Shown here piece by piece: positions 36,248 through 47,049 of a DNA stretch of 64,000 nt; the first letter of the stretch is position 1; every line of letters begins with the position of its first letter. Source of the stretch: Polytrichum commune (Eukaryota > Streptophyta > Polytrichopsida > Polytrichales > Polytrichaceae); assembly GCA_950295325.1 (NCBI GenBank), contig OX485804.1:15626001-15690000 (forward strand). The letters are read 5' to 3'. The position numbers were made by a program, and so were the translations under genes. The notes beneath the pieces were generated by a model, which worked only from the letters and a program-made list of their open reading frames with translations, was not told the DNA's origin and searched no databases.

Positions 36248-37160
36248 GGTATACCAGGGGCCAAGGGTTTGTGGCAGCCATGCAGGTTGAAATGGAAAAA
36301 CTTTTGGAACCCCATATCACTCGGATATGTTGTTCTCGAGTTCGTTTGATCCTAGGTAAGGATCATGCACTCTAAAGAAGTACTCTGTTGAGATAGGTAG
36401 ATGTAAATGCCAGCTTCATATGGAGCAAGCATGAATGAAAAGTCTCTTCACCACTGACCGGAGGGGTTTTTGGTATAGGTATACCAGGGGCCAAGGGTTC
36501 GTGACAACCATGCAAGTTGAAATGGAAACCCTTTGGGAACCCCATATCACTCGGATGTGTTGTTCTCGAGTTCATTTGATCCTAGGCAAGGATCATGCAC
36601 TCTGAAGAAGTACTTTGTTGAGATAGGTAGATGTAAACGCTAGCTTCATATGGAGCAAGCGTGAATGAAGAGCCTCTTCACCACTAACCGGGGAGGTTTT
36701 TGGTATAGGTATACCAGGGGCCAATGGTTTGTGGCAACCATGCAAGTTGAAATGAAAACCTTTCGGAACTCCATATCACTTGGATATGTCCTTCTCGAGT
36801 TCATTTGATCCTAGGTAAGGATCATACGTTGTGAAGAAGTACTTTGTTGAGATAGGTAGATGTAAACGCCAACTTCATATGGAGCAAGCATGAATGAAGA
36901 GCCTCTTCACCATTGACCGGGGAGGTTTTTGGTATAGGTATACCAAGGGCCAATGGTTTGTGGCAACCATGCAAGTTGAAATGAAAACCTTTCGGAACTC
37001 CATATCACTTGGATATGTCCTTCTCGAGTTCATTTGATCCTAGGTAAGGATCATACGTTGTGAAGAAGTACTTTGTTGAGATAGGTAGATGTAAACGTCA
37101 GCTTCATATGGAGCAAGCATGAATGAAGAGCCTCTTCACCATTGACCGGGGAGATTTTTG
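36248..37160 (+). repeat. Tandem array, four units of 229-230 bp
   Basis: Units start ggtatacca.gggcca at 36248, 36478, 36708 and 36937; the last is slightly short and ends near 37160. Units 3 and 4 are nearly identical, indicating recent duplication. The unit end gaccggggaggttttt runs directly into the AACCGG-family repeat beginning ttttgggcataaccgg. Confidence 0.95.
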
Positions 37161-37357
37161 GGCATAACCGGTCAAGATCCCAGTATTTGCGAGTCCAACC
37201 AGTTGACATCCTCCGGTTTTCCTTTATTAAATTGGGGTATATTCTATGAATTTCACTACAATGATCGGTAATTTTCTTGCAGTTTTGAACTTCAACTGAT
37301 TATTTCTCAAACTCAACTGGTTCGTTTGTAACTAACTGCCGGTTCTCCCCAGTCATT
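37160..37357 (-). repeat. AACCGG-family repeat, copy abutting the array
   Basis: gggcataaccggtcaagatcc, ttggggtatattct, ttgaacttcaactga, ctcaaactcaactgg, gccggttctccccagtca. The boundary with the array is inside a shared phrase, so the array may have grown from this element's flank. Confidence 0.75.
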
Positions 37358-38894
37358 GCTCTTCACCCGCAGGTTTACTTGTCCCTTTTGGGGGTGGGCT
37401 GTAGTCTAGTGACATTAAGATGAGATGACTCAACCACGAGATTTTTTAGGGGGCAAGGAGGAATTCTTTACATGGTTATCATGTAGCTTAGGTTGTATGC
37501 CGAGCGCAGTTTTAGGATATGGTATTGTATCATACTAGCTTTTTAATAGTCCCTCTTCATGTCTTAATGTCACTCCTTCATTTCTATGAAGGAAATGTCC
37601 TCCTATCTTAAGCACACGATGTTGGCTTTGTCCGACAATTGTTGCTTAAACTTCAAATACCCCAACTAAGTATACATGCATGAAGCCCATGCCTTTGCGG
37701 GCATGGTTAGAAGGTGGTGAACAAACATCACACATTAGTGTACTACAGTGATGTTCCTTTATTATTTTCCTTTTTCATGTGTGAAGCTCTCACTTCTCTC
37801 TCATCCCCCCCCCCAGTAGTTCAATTTTTTTGTATGATGGTTTTGGTTTTATATTTTTTAAAGTGAACTAAAAACAACTTCATCATCATCTACGTCTTCA
37901 ATACTAGTTTGTCTTATAGCTCTTCAATTCTAGCAAGCTAATCTTACAAGTAGGTAACATATTTATACCACGGTGAAGGCAACCTCGTCCCGTTGGCAAC
38001 AAATGTTGTGGTTTAGTTTAAGACCTAAAATTTGAGTGGTGTATGCCAAGGCTAGTAGTTCAAATCAGACACCAAAATGACATGTGTTACGATGAGAGTG
38101 GACTACATGCTCAAAATATAGACATCGGTTTAGGTTCAATAATTACCACATTTAGGAGGGCCTATGTGATCAATCTAAGGCCTTTGGTTTCACCTCTTTT
38201 AATGGTTGTACCTCAACTTCAATTCTAAAACTTGAAAAGTCAATCTTTTTGATTTACGAAGGCTCACCAGATGAGACCCATTTTTTCAATCCGATCAAGC
38301 AACCGAAAGGGAGCCGAATTTGTCTATGGATTTGGCAATGCCCACAATAAGATAACATATCTAATTTTCTTTACTTCTTTGCCAAAATGACAAGCCTCAA
38401 GGCACTGAACCACCTTGTTGTTGTTCCGTTGGTCCAATGAGCAGTCCATGAATAACAAAGTTATCCGTAAAGTCGCTCAAAGAGGGACGAAACTATGGGT
38501 TTGATCCTTCGTTGAGAACACTTTCAATTAAGAGCTCATTGACTCGTCGTGTGTTTGAGCCTATTTTGAAAGTTGGCTGAAAACAAATTAGATTTAAAAT
38601 AGGATATATGCATGGGATTTATTGTCCTAATTCTTGGATTGGCCTATGCAAGGCTAGCTAGGCCCACATATCCTAGTAGGACAAGCTAGAAATCCAGTTT
38701 TTAATAGCCAAACACCACTCAATTGTATGGTGATTTAAACATCATGAAAACTTGGATGATCTTGTGTTAATCCTCATAAACTCAAGGTTTGGGACTATAC
38801 CCATGGTTTCATCAACTTTACTTCACAAATAATTCTAATGTCCTCATAATTCCTCCCACCAAGATTCAACTTGAATCAAAATGTTTGGTGAGTC
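37358..38894. other. Intergenic with one G-tract family copy
   Basis: 38030-38450 carries the family order (gtggtgtatgccaaggct, caccaaaatgacatgtgtt, caataattaccac, tgtgatcaat, caatgcccacaataagat) without a poly-G run. A run of 10 C lies at 37805-37814. Confidence 0.5.
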
Positions 38895-39785
38895 ATGTCT
38901 GACAAGTGTACACTATCTTTGTAAATGAATGAGAACTCTCACTAGTTGAATAGTGTAGAGGTGCCCATAGTTGATCACTGAAGAGATTTTGCGCCAAATT
39001 TGGAGAAGTAAAAGATAATTCAAAATTTTCCCATGTAGGAAGATAGAAACTAGGAGGACTGCAATTTTTTTGGTAATCTCGTTCCTTAATACTATGAATT
39101 TTTGGAGCCAAAGTTGGCCTGAACATATAACCAATGTCTAGAGTTTGCCACAACCACTCATTCCTCCTCACTTTAGCACTCAAAACATGTGTCATGGCAC
39201 TATTAGTTCCGACTCGACCGAATTTCAACCCCAGCTTGATCAAAATTTGAATACCCTATAGATTGCCGATGGGGGCCTGATCAGGAATAGGCACCTCTAT
39301 TATAAACAATACGACTTGCTTGGAGGAGGACTCTCACCTGACACTAAAATAAATATTATTTTATAATAGAGGCACCTATTCCCGATCAAGATCCAATCGA
39401 CAATCCATAGAGTACCAATATTTCGATCAAGCTGGAACCAATAATGCCATGACACATGTCCCGGTTATGATATCGAAGTGAGGAGGAATGAGTGGGTTGA
39501 AATAAGCGGTTATGCCAGACTCTGGACATTGGTAACATGTTCGGACCAACTTTTGACTTCAAAAATTCACAGTAATTTCAATCAAAAGAATGAAATCACC
39601 AGAGAAAATTGCAGTCCTCCTTATTTCTATCTTCCTACACGAGAAAAAGTTGCGCCACCTTACACTTGTCGAGAGTTGGCACAAAATCTCTACAACGATC
39701 GGTGATGGGTGCCTCTACTCCATACAATATTTGTATAATTTTTTTCACAGTGTCAGCGTTTCGGGCCAGCTCTAACCCAGCTGCT
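38895..39785. mobile_element. Long diverged foldback (hairpin) element
   Basis: Arms of about 410 bp (38895-39308 and 39354-39785) pair across a loop of about 45 bp. Matching blocks include aggaatgagtgg/ccactcattcct, gaagatagaaa, gcaattttc, the pair tgatcaggaataggcac / gtgcctattcccgatca, and cctctattataa next to the loop. Arms differ at perhaps one in five positions. No transposase or target duplication was seen. Confidence 0.8.
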
Positions 39786-40124
39786 ACATAAGAATAAAAT
39801 GATAATAAGAAGATGAAGATGCTGGGCTATGGCAGAAGGTGGGCGAGCTTTGGAAGTTGCAGGCGGTGTTGAGGAGACTATAGTGCCTGCCACACCTGAG
39901 CAACTTAAGACAATGATTCATGCCTTTATTGTTGAATGAGGAGTGGAGTTAGTCAGCTGCCAAAATGTACCCGAGGAGTACAGGTTGCTCAGAAACGAGG
40001 AGTCCAAAGGTGAGGTGTAATTAAGTACCCAACTCTATCCACCCCTCAACTAACGTCGCTTCCTGTTACGTGGCACTCGTTTAACATGTGTAAGGGAAAG
40101 GCAAGGTAAACGACATTACTATTC
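39786..40124. other. Intergenic, nothing recognised
   Basis: No repeat partner or coding signal noticed. Confidence 0.5.
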
Positions 40125-40275
40125 TTTGTTGGCTCTGTCTGTAGGATAGAGACTATGCATCAACTTCTTCGTTTCAAGAGCAAATTTCCTAACCACTTTG
40201 CGTTCACACTTGGACGTTACTTGTTCTTGTTATTTTTGGTCCACTTTATTTAATGTGGACTCTCTCTCTCTCTCG

Positions 40276-40309
<34 letters not shown>

Positions 40310-40552
40310 GCTCCCTAAAATGCATTGAAAGAAATCTAGATAACTGTAGTTATTTTGGCAGTTCTTGATTATTCAGTTTAAAATTTTTGAGTGATAAATG
40401 AGTAGCTTCAATCCTTGACCCGCATTTGAGAAGAAGGTGCCCAAAATCCAAGAAAGGTTTGGTATAGTGAATAACCATGGATTGGCATGAGCAAAGTGGA
40501 CAACTACAATTGTAGTCTTTCATAATAAAGGACAGAGCCTCACGGTTCTACC
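40125..40552 (-). mobile_element. MITE-like (TC)n family, inverted copy
   Basis: Begins ggctctgtctgtaggatag and ends ataaaggacagagcctc, giving a short terminal inversion (ggctctgtc/gacagagcc). The contents are the inverse of 2600-3010. It interrupts the first unit of the following duplication: the second unit reads straight through as attactattcttgtttga (40911-40930). Confidence 0.7.
40261..40305. repeat. (TC)n(TA)n microsatellite
   Basis: Seven TC units, then cgc, then about fourteen TA units, inside the inverted MITE-like copy. Confidence 0.95.
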
Positions 40553-40560
40553 GTTTTCTT

Positions 40561-41263
40561 GTTTGAAAACTTTCCAAAGCAATATCTTTCCAAATTTGTT
40601 TACAACAGTTCAGTCCAATTCATAAGCTTGTTATATCAAATCCACACCTCTTTGGATGGATAGGACAGCATGGAAGGAAGTTTTGTCAAGTCAGGGGTGT
40701 TCTCCCAAATCTTCAATTGTTCACGTGTTCAAAATTAGAAGACTGTAATGTAAATGTGTACGCTGGTGTTGTTTGGTAGTGATGACTGCCTGGACAAAAA
40801 CGTCTGCCTTGACCTTTGGGGGTTAATCGGATATCTATATTTGGGTGGTATGTGGTTAGGTATAGCTTCTGAGAACGGATACCAAAAAGCCATGTGTTCA
40901 AGGTAAACAACATTACTATTCTTGTTTGAAAACTTTCCGAAGCAACATCTTTCCAAATTTGTTCACAACAATTCAATCCGATTCATAAGCTTATTGAATA
41001 AAATCTGCACCTCTTTGGATGGATAGGAATGCATGGAAGGAAGTTTTGTTGAGTTAGGGTTGTTCTCTCAAACCTTCAATTGTTCACGTGTTCAAAATTA
41101 AAAGATTGTAATGTAAATGTGTACGTTGGTGTTGTCTGGCAGCGATGACTACCTGGACAAAAACGTCCGCCTTGACCTTTGGGGGTTAATCAAATATTTA
41201 TATTTGGGTGGTATGTGGTTAGGTATAGCTTCTAAGAACGAATACCAAAAAGCCATGTGTTCA
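40561..41263 (+). repeat. Tandem duplication, 363-bp offset
   Basis: gtttgaaaactttcc.aagcaa at 40561 and 40924; both units continue through cctctttggatgga, ttcacgtgttcaaaatta, ctggacaaaaacgtc and gggtggtatgtggttagg to agccatgtgttcaa. The end of the unit is the start of the G-tract family repeat. Confidence 0.9.
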
Positions 41264-41695
41264 AAAGAGAGTGGGTTACGTGTTCAAAATATGATAACTA
41301 TGCAAGGCTCAATAGTCGACATGATTTGGGGGGATCTATATGACCATTTAAATGAGCACATGAATCTTCGCTTTGATAGTAGATAGGATATTTATATAAG
41401 AAATTCTATACGAGTTCCGAATGGTATGAGAAAGTGGCTACAACCTCGATTTGGATTTGCTAAACATCTCATACTAGTTGTGTGTTTCGTATCCTAGGCG
41501 AAGTGGGCCGGGCAGGAAAAAAATAACCATTTAAGACTTGTCTACCTTACGAGGTCTCATTGTGGGCCCTTCCAACTCCAAAGACATGTCTGATTGTTGG
41601 ATTGGGTCACCAATTATCTCGTGCGATTAACAATTGCAAATTACAAAGATTGTCATCTTGACTTTTCAAACCAAAGCCGAGAATCAAAACTTATT
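41190..41695 (+). repeat. G-tract family, most complete copy
   Basis: First module: atttgggtggtatgtggtta, gaacgaataccaaaaagcc, atgtgttcaaaagaga, aatagtcgacatgatttgg, tatgaccatttaaatgagc. Second module: ctcatactagttgtgtgttt, ctacctta, ggcccttccaactccaaag, ttgattctcggctttgg inverted. The second module alone occurs at 34914. No ORF is present. Confidence 0.75.
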
Positions 41696-41770
41696 ATTAT
41701 TATTATTATCATTGATATGAAAACTAATTGACAATTGTCAAATGGTAGTCTTCAGGTTAAGTCAATCAAG

Positions 41771-42238
41771 AGGCAAGGTCATATGTGAGAGCCCAAAAGA
41801 AAGTGTCCAACGGCCATCCCAACACACCTCCAAAATCATGTAGTGTGGTCACGGACCCTCGAGTGTAGTGTGAAGTCATGTGTGACTGGGCCCTCAACTA
41901 AACGTTATTTCAATGAATTTCTATTCATGCGGGTCCTCACACATGATAAAATATAATAAATCAACAGTTGTGAGCGTTCGGAATGTCATGGTCTCCCAGT
42001 TTTGTGTTAGGCCTACCTCCAAGAAGTGGTTTTGAAAATAGTCCAAGTGACCATGTACATAATCCAATCGATGCCATGTAAGAATCCATGTAGACTTTAC
42101 ATCCACCTTGCATTCACATACTCCATTGGTCCCTCAAGCGTAGTGTGAAGCGAACATGGACCGGCTCCGCCATTTCCACGAATGAGAGTGCTTGATGTGC
42201 AATGGTCACGGGCCCTCAGTCTCATGTGTGAAGTTGCC
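41771..42238 (-). mobile_element. Harbinger-type MITE, copy e, left end deleted
   Basis: Inverted relative to copies a-c. The right terminus is intact apart from one change (catgtgtgaagttgccc, then TGA at 42239-42241). The left terminus is shortened (aggcaaggtcatatgtgagagccc), consistent with a deletion inside the TIR. The core matches the other copies. Confidence 0.8.
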
Positions 42239-42241
42239 CTG

Positions 42242-43119
42242 AGTCATGCACTAGACTAAAAGTGTGATTATGACAAGAGGCGCGGTCTAATGCACTTGGC
42301 TAATGACCATGGTACTACATGGCTTATGGACAAGATTAATTATATCATTTGACTTCAATATACATAAAACACCTTATTTATATTGAGCTATTCTATTTAG
42401 ATTAGTGAAGTCCATATTTATACCCTACCTAAACTCCAAACTTTTGCATGCCATAAACAACAAATTTTTGTAGGAAAACTTAATGTTGAATTTTAAGATA
42501 TTGTGATACGCATTAGTTTATTGTGGTGATGATTAAAAGAAGTGTGGGCCACACTATTTGGAGAATAAACACAACAAATTGGGACCACACAATTGTCACT
42601 TGCTAGCTAAATTCCATTGTAAAATATGCATCATGTGGGGAGTTGTGAGCATGCCCGCACAATGATTTCTCGGCCCCATTGTCAACGTTCTCTTTCTAGA
42701 ATTCGATCTCGCATCCGACTTAAAGTGGAAGCACCCAATTCCATCAATGATCAAAATTCAATACCTACATTCTCTCCAAAGTGGATAACTTCTACGTACT
42801 TCAAAATGAACACTAGTTGCAGTATTCCCAGGAAACTAAACACAATTCATTGGTTGAAATTAGACAAAATATCAATGAATAACATTGTTCATATTGGGGG
42901 GGGGGGGGGACCAATATGTGGCTAGGAAGGGTCAAATGAAGGTATATTACTTTGAATGTTTCTTTGAAAATCAAATATGCTCTAGTTCATGTGCTCATAC
43001 TATCATTGTGCTCATAATGTAATTGCTAATCTAGAATAAATATTGGCTACTCTATTTGGATTCGGTAAGGGACCCTCACATTCAAAGTGTCCATGATATA
43101 CGCTTATACCTTATCCATT
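42242..43119. other. Intergenic, G14 tract
   Basis: A run of 14 G at 42896-42909. An open frame at 42626-42925 has no family signal. Confidence 0.55.
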
Positions 43120-43370
43120 TTCATGTTGAATCCTATGTTCGGGGAAAACCGACGCCTAGTTCATTATCAGCCGATGGATTTCCCCTCATGGCCGGTCCAA
43201 ATTTCCAATCATCGGATGGCAATCCGGCTGTAATTTCAATCCTCCGGCAATTAGCCGATGGACCAGAAAATGTCCTGGAAATGTAGCCGATTCTTCTTGT
43301 GGATTACTGGATTTCAGCCGGAAGCATCCAGAGCGCTATTTGTCTGGGGCATCTGATGATGCACTTGAGG
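43120..43370. repeat. CGGCAATTAGCCG-family repeat
   Basis: Several short cggcaattagccgatgg-type motifs in direct and inverted form. More occur at 43640-43770, 62290-62530 and 63250-63420. The family looks like a decayed palindrome-rich MITE. Confidence 0.5.
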
Positions 43371-43452
43371 AAGTACCCTAAACCTTAAACTTTTTGAATT
43401 ATGCAACCTTTCCATGACCAAATCCAATTGCTTCTATGAAGAATTGGGGAAC

Positions 43453-43502
43453 CCTTGGCCTTCAAGCGGTGAAGGCATTGCTAGGTTCAATTCCTGCCAA
43501 GG
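43453..43502 (+). ncRNA. 50-nt tRNA-like hairpin, copy 1
   Basis: Outer stem ccttggc/gccaagg, a D-arm-like hairpin (cttcaagcggtgaag) and a T-arm-like aggttcaattcct with a 7-nt loop. The internal promoter motifs of tRNA genes (A-box-like tggc..agcgg, B-box ggttcaattcc) are visible, but no anticodon arm exists. A second copy of identical length is at 62618-62667. It is probably a truncated tRNA or SINE head, not a functional tRNA. Confidence 0.35.
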
Positions 43503-43832
43503 ATATTAACTCTTCAAATTTAAAGTTTTGAACATGCCTTTCTTTTCACTTATTCAAGATTTTGTACTAAGAAATGATTTCTAATAACTTTTCATACATT
43601 TTTTGAACAATTAGTGCTGATATGAATTCCATTTAATCGGATATTGGCCAATGAAAATATGAAAATATAGGCAATTGGCCGATTGATTTTACAAAAGACC
43701 GGCTCTTGCCGATGTAAATTGGAAAAAATCCGACCCTTCGTAGCAACTACCGGCAATTAGCCACTAAGGCTTCAAAAACGTCCCGAACTCTGGTTGAATC
43801 TACAACCAATGTGGAGTCATCCTTGCATGTAA
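43503..43832. other. Intergenic with a CGGCAATTAGCCG-family piece
   Basis: 43640-43770 holds several ggccgat/atcggcc and ggcaattagcc motifs. Nothing else. Confidence 0.45.
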
Positions 43833-44087
43833 GGTAGGGGGTGCTTAAACTATCACTTTAAGCACTAAGTGTATATATTATTAATTTATTGGTATAATTT
43901 ATAATTTGTATTGTTAGCAATTGGAAAGAGATTCTAAATCACCAAAGTATGTTATCCAATTTCATGTTGAATCTACAACCATAGGTCTGCCAATGTGGAA
44001 TCATCCTTGCACATAAAGTTTGGGGTGCTCAAATTGTCATTTTAGTACTATAATTAGATTGGTATAGTTTATAGTGTTTATTGCAGA

Positions 44088-44821
44088 CCTTGGACAACTA
44101 GCTAACTAGGATCACCTAGATAAATTTTCCATGCCCTTATTTGTCACATAGCTTTAGCTAGCTAGGTTCACCAAACCTATGATTCTTACTTAACTTTAGC
44201 TAGCTAACTTTTCCAGATCTCTCATTTTCACTTAGCTTCAACTAGCTAAATAGTTGTGTGACATGTATATCCATTCTAAACCAAAGAGAAATCCAGTCAA
44301 ACAAAACCAAACAACATATAATTGGTTGTAATGCTCTCGGTTGGCTCTATATTTTCATGTTGTTGGACAAGGAAATTATAAGGCTTAAAATTATAACATA
44401 TAGTCGGCTTCCTCACTTTCAACTGGCACGGGTGATAGATCATCATCTTCTTCTGCTTGTTCTTGTTCTTGTTCTTGTTCTTCATTTTCATTATCGTTGG
44501 AATTGTCAATGTCATCTAGGAATTCAGGATGAGATGGAATCAAGGTGTTCCAAATTGAAGATTCTGCTACATATGTTGTATTATTAGGAATCATGCTCAT
44601 GTTCAAAAACATCGTTGCTTCAACGAGTCCAAGTTTGTTAAGTATAAATTACAGATTCCAGCTAGCTATTAGCTAACTTCGTCTAGCTAACTTTTCTCGC
44701 CCGGATTATGGCACTTAGTTTTAGCTACCTTTTCTTTTGAGGCACTGGATTTTTGCGTAGCTTTAACTAGTCGGAGCTTTTAGCTAGCTAAATAATTGCC
44801 CACTTAGTTAGTTGTCCAAGG
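44088..44821. mobile_element. CCTTGGACAAC TIR element, nested (734 bp)
   Basis: Ends CCTTGGACAACTAGCTAAC and, inverted, CCTTGGACAACTAACTAAG. Many subterminal tagctagctaa motifs at both ends. It lies inside the GGTAGAGGGTGCT element. A lone end of this family occurs near 12040-12056. Clear target duplications were not identified. Confidence 0.7.
44391..44612 (-). pseudogene. Acidic open frame, possible transposase remnant
   Basis: A 73-codon frame inside the CCTTGGACAAC element ends in a strongly acidic tail. A (CTTGTT)n microsatellite at 44457-44483 encodes alternating E and Q. Acidic tails close many plant transposase genes, so it could be the remnant of this element's own protein, but no catalytic or dimerisation motif is present. 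It may equally be a chance frame. Confidence 0.2.
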
Positions 44822-45035
44822 TTTGGTATATTGTTAGCAACTGAAAGGAGATTCCAAACCATCAAAGCATGTCTCCTTTAGATTACATTTCCAAAAACTG
44901 GAAGGAATGAAAATTTCATTCACAAATTACTAAAACCCGTTCGAGAAACCTAGTGTTCTGGTGGTGAAAAATATCAAAATCAATATGTATTCATTATGCA
45001 AAACTCTTCAGGTGTTGGTCTTAGCACCCTCTACG

Positions 45036-45255
45036 TTATCCTTCCCAAATATTTCCATGCTCGCATACTAACTTGGTTCAACAATTGAATAATGTTATGA
45101 AAGGGATCTAAATGCGTGCCTCTAGCCGGTTATGTGAAAGCCCGAGCCTTGTTTCCAAGGTTTAGAGTGCCAAGTGGCTCCACAACATTATCAACAAAAC
45201 CACAAGATTCACAAGTTTTGAAGTTTATGTTGTTGACACTACATTGTTTTGTCTC
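45036..45255. other. Intergenic, nothing recognised
   Basis: No feature seen. Confidence 0.5.
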
Positions 45256-45466
45256 ATTAGTGTGGGTTGAAAAATTCATGTGTGTTGGGATTTAGTGTGA
45301 CCCAGATTAACATTAAAATACTCGCCTTTGTTAACATTAGTAATTTTACAGTATATGCCTAGCCTTGAATTTTCATCCAAATATGCAGATGAAAAAACCC
45401 ACACTAATTTTTGACACTTGGCCACTTCAAATTATAAAAAAAAAAAATAGTGTGGCCCACACTAAT
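45256..45466. mobile_element. ATTAGTGTGGG MITE (211 bp), empty-site reference
   Basis: Perfect 11-bp terminal inverted repeat ATTAGTGTGGG / CCCACACTAAT. Its interior (gttaacattagtaa, gaattttcatccaaatatgcag, acttcaaattataa) matches, inverted, the two flanks of the pogo element (46692-46791 and 50630-50739). It therefore shows the unoccupied target with a single TA at 45382-45383. Confidence 0.8.
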
Positions 45467-45751
45467 CCGACAAAAAAAGTATACATGGATGGAATTTACC
45501 AACGTTGAGATTCTCATATTCCATCCCCCAAGTCATCGATCATGGAAGTTTACTAATCCACCATCTTTCTTCCCATGAAAATCATCATGAAGATTTTGTT
45601 GAAGAAACCAAGGTTCTTATGATTTCGAGGTTTGCCATAAAGCAAGCACATCCAGTCACGTGATGCTCAATAAAAAACATGTGTCGTAACCAACATCCTC
45701 CGTGTATCTTATTCCAAATGTTTGGTACACTTCTCAAATGTTTGCACCTAA
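45467..45751. other. Intergenic, nothing recognised
   Basis: Short open frame only. Confidence 0.5.
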
Positions 45752-46165
45752 GGTAGGCGTGCCTAATTCGGTCACTTATCTTCATCGGACGCCTACATTG
45801 GAGTGTTATATGGTTACGTGTAGTTTCAAGAACAAATACCAAAAAGATATGTGTTGAAAGACATCGGAGTGTGTGTTAAAAAATATTGTATCCATCATAG
45901 GTTCAATAATCAACATTATTTTTTTGGGGGGGGGGAGGGGGCTTGTGTGACCATTACATGAGGACTAGCATCTTCACTTTGACCATATGAATACGATATT
46001 CATTTGTACTTCAAAATTATGAGGAAAGTGACCACAACCTTTCTTTGGATTTGTTGACCATCTCACTACTAATTGTGTGTTTCTTATTCTAGAAGTGGGG
46101 TTATCGGAAGAGTAAGGACTTAAGACCCATCTACCATATGTTCCAAGGCAATGTAGGTTAATCAT
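45752..46165 (+). repeat. G-tract family copy with a G10 run
   Basis: Order as in 41190: atcggacgcctac, gaacaaataccaaaaagat, atgtgttgaaagaca, caataatcaacatt, G10 at 45926-45935 with a second G5 run, tgtgaccatta, atcttcactttga, ctcactactaattgtgtgttt. Confidence 0.7.
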
Positions 46166-46691
46166 TGTCATATAGTTAGTTTGTTCTCAAATTAGCTTAA
46201 TATTAAATGTGGAATATTTTACTAGATTCTTGTTTCCTCCTACTCATTAAAAAGGGGGGGGGGGTAAATGTTGCGTACTCAAGCAACATGAAGAGATCAA
46301 GATTGAGCTCGGATGAGACTAAACAACTTTTATATGTGTGTGTATGTCTATATATATATATTATTTTCCGCTTCGGTTTATTGTGGTCACCCTCATGCCG
46401 TTTAGAAACATTGTCATAAAGAGCAGTTCCAGGCAAAAGGTTTTTTTTGGCTCATAAAAGATATCAATATGTGAATTTTTGCCTATAGGAAGCTTCCACC
46501 TAATTCAATTTTATTTATTAAAAATTATGTTTTGACAACCATAAGGTTCATTACTCCCAATTACTTATTGAGTGCACAACAAGACCACGAGTTAAAGAGC
46601 TCCATCTTTTTCCTTGACAAAACAAATGGTAGATCCATAAAGTGATGCCGGAGGGCCCTTTGACATGGAACAACCCCGTAGTGAGGGCCAC
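46166..46691. other. Intergenic, G11 tract
   Basis: G11 at 46254-46264; a short TG/TA-rich stretch near 46331-46360. 46645-46685 resembles a fragment of the 150-bp array unit (gagggccctttgacatgg). Confidence 0.5.
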
Positions 46692-46791
46692 ATCAACTCC
46701 CAATTACATACACTATGCTTTCTTATAATTTGAAATGACCCACTGTAATTTCGAGTATGAAAAAGTTGGTGTGGACTTTTTCGTACGCATA

Positions 46792-46815
46792 CAGTCTAAC
46801 CTTGATAATATCACA
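46792..46815 (+). repeat. Pogo left terminal inverted repeat
   Basis: Pairs with 50606-50629, 23 of 24 positions. Followed by subterminal echoes such as aacaaggtgtgacat and gataatgtcac up to about 46910. Confidence 0.93.
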
Positions 46816-47049
46816 CCATCCGTTTCACCATAAAGTGTGATATAAACAAGGTGTGACATATTTGATAATGTCACATTTTGAAGATTTGTGCATAATGTGA
46901 TATTATCAAAAAAAAAAAGGTAGAAAATCAAAATGAAATTACAATGTAAAAAATAAAAAAATAAAAAATAAAAAATAAAAAAAACACAAGACTTCAATGT
47001 TTTTGAATGTAAAATATAATTCAAAATTGTGAATAACAACATGAGCACA
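46816..47049. other. Pogo 3' non-coding region
   Basis: Between the left TIR and the transposase stop. Holds echoes of the TIR motif and an A-rich aaaaaataaaa-type stretch at about 46909-46985. Confidence 0.7.

Larger units (their letters stand above)
43833..45035. mobile_element. GGTAGAGGGTGCT-type TIR element with a nested insertion
   Basis: Left end ggtagggggtgcttaaac; right end the inverse of gtagagggtgctaagac. Matches the smaller element at 59459-60197. The left half contains a tandem duplication (ccaatgtgga.tcatccttgca at 43808 and 43990). The second unit is split by a 734-bp insertion and resumes at ggtatattgttagcaactg (44825). Confidence 0.7.

Noticed and set aside
44297-44515. K/N-rich 72-codon frame antiparallel to the acidic frame
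   Set aside because: It is another reading of the same (CTTGTT)n microsatellite.
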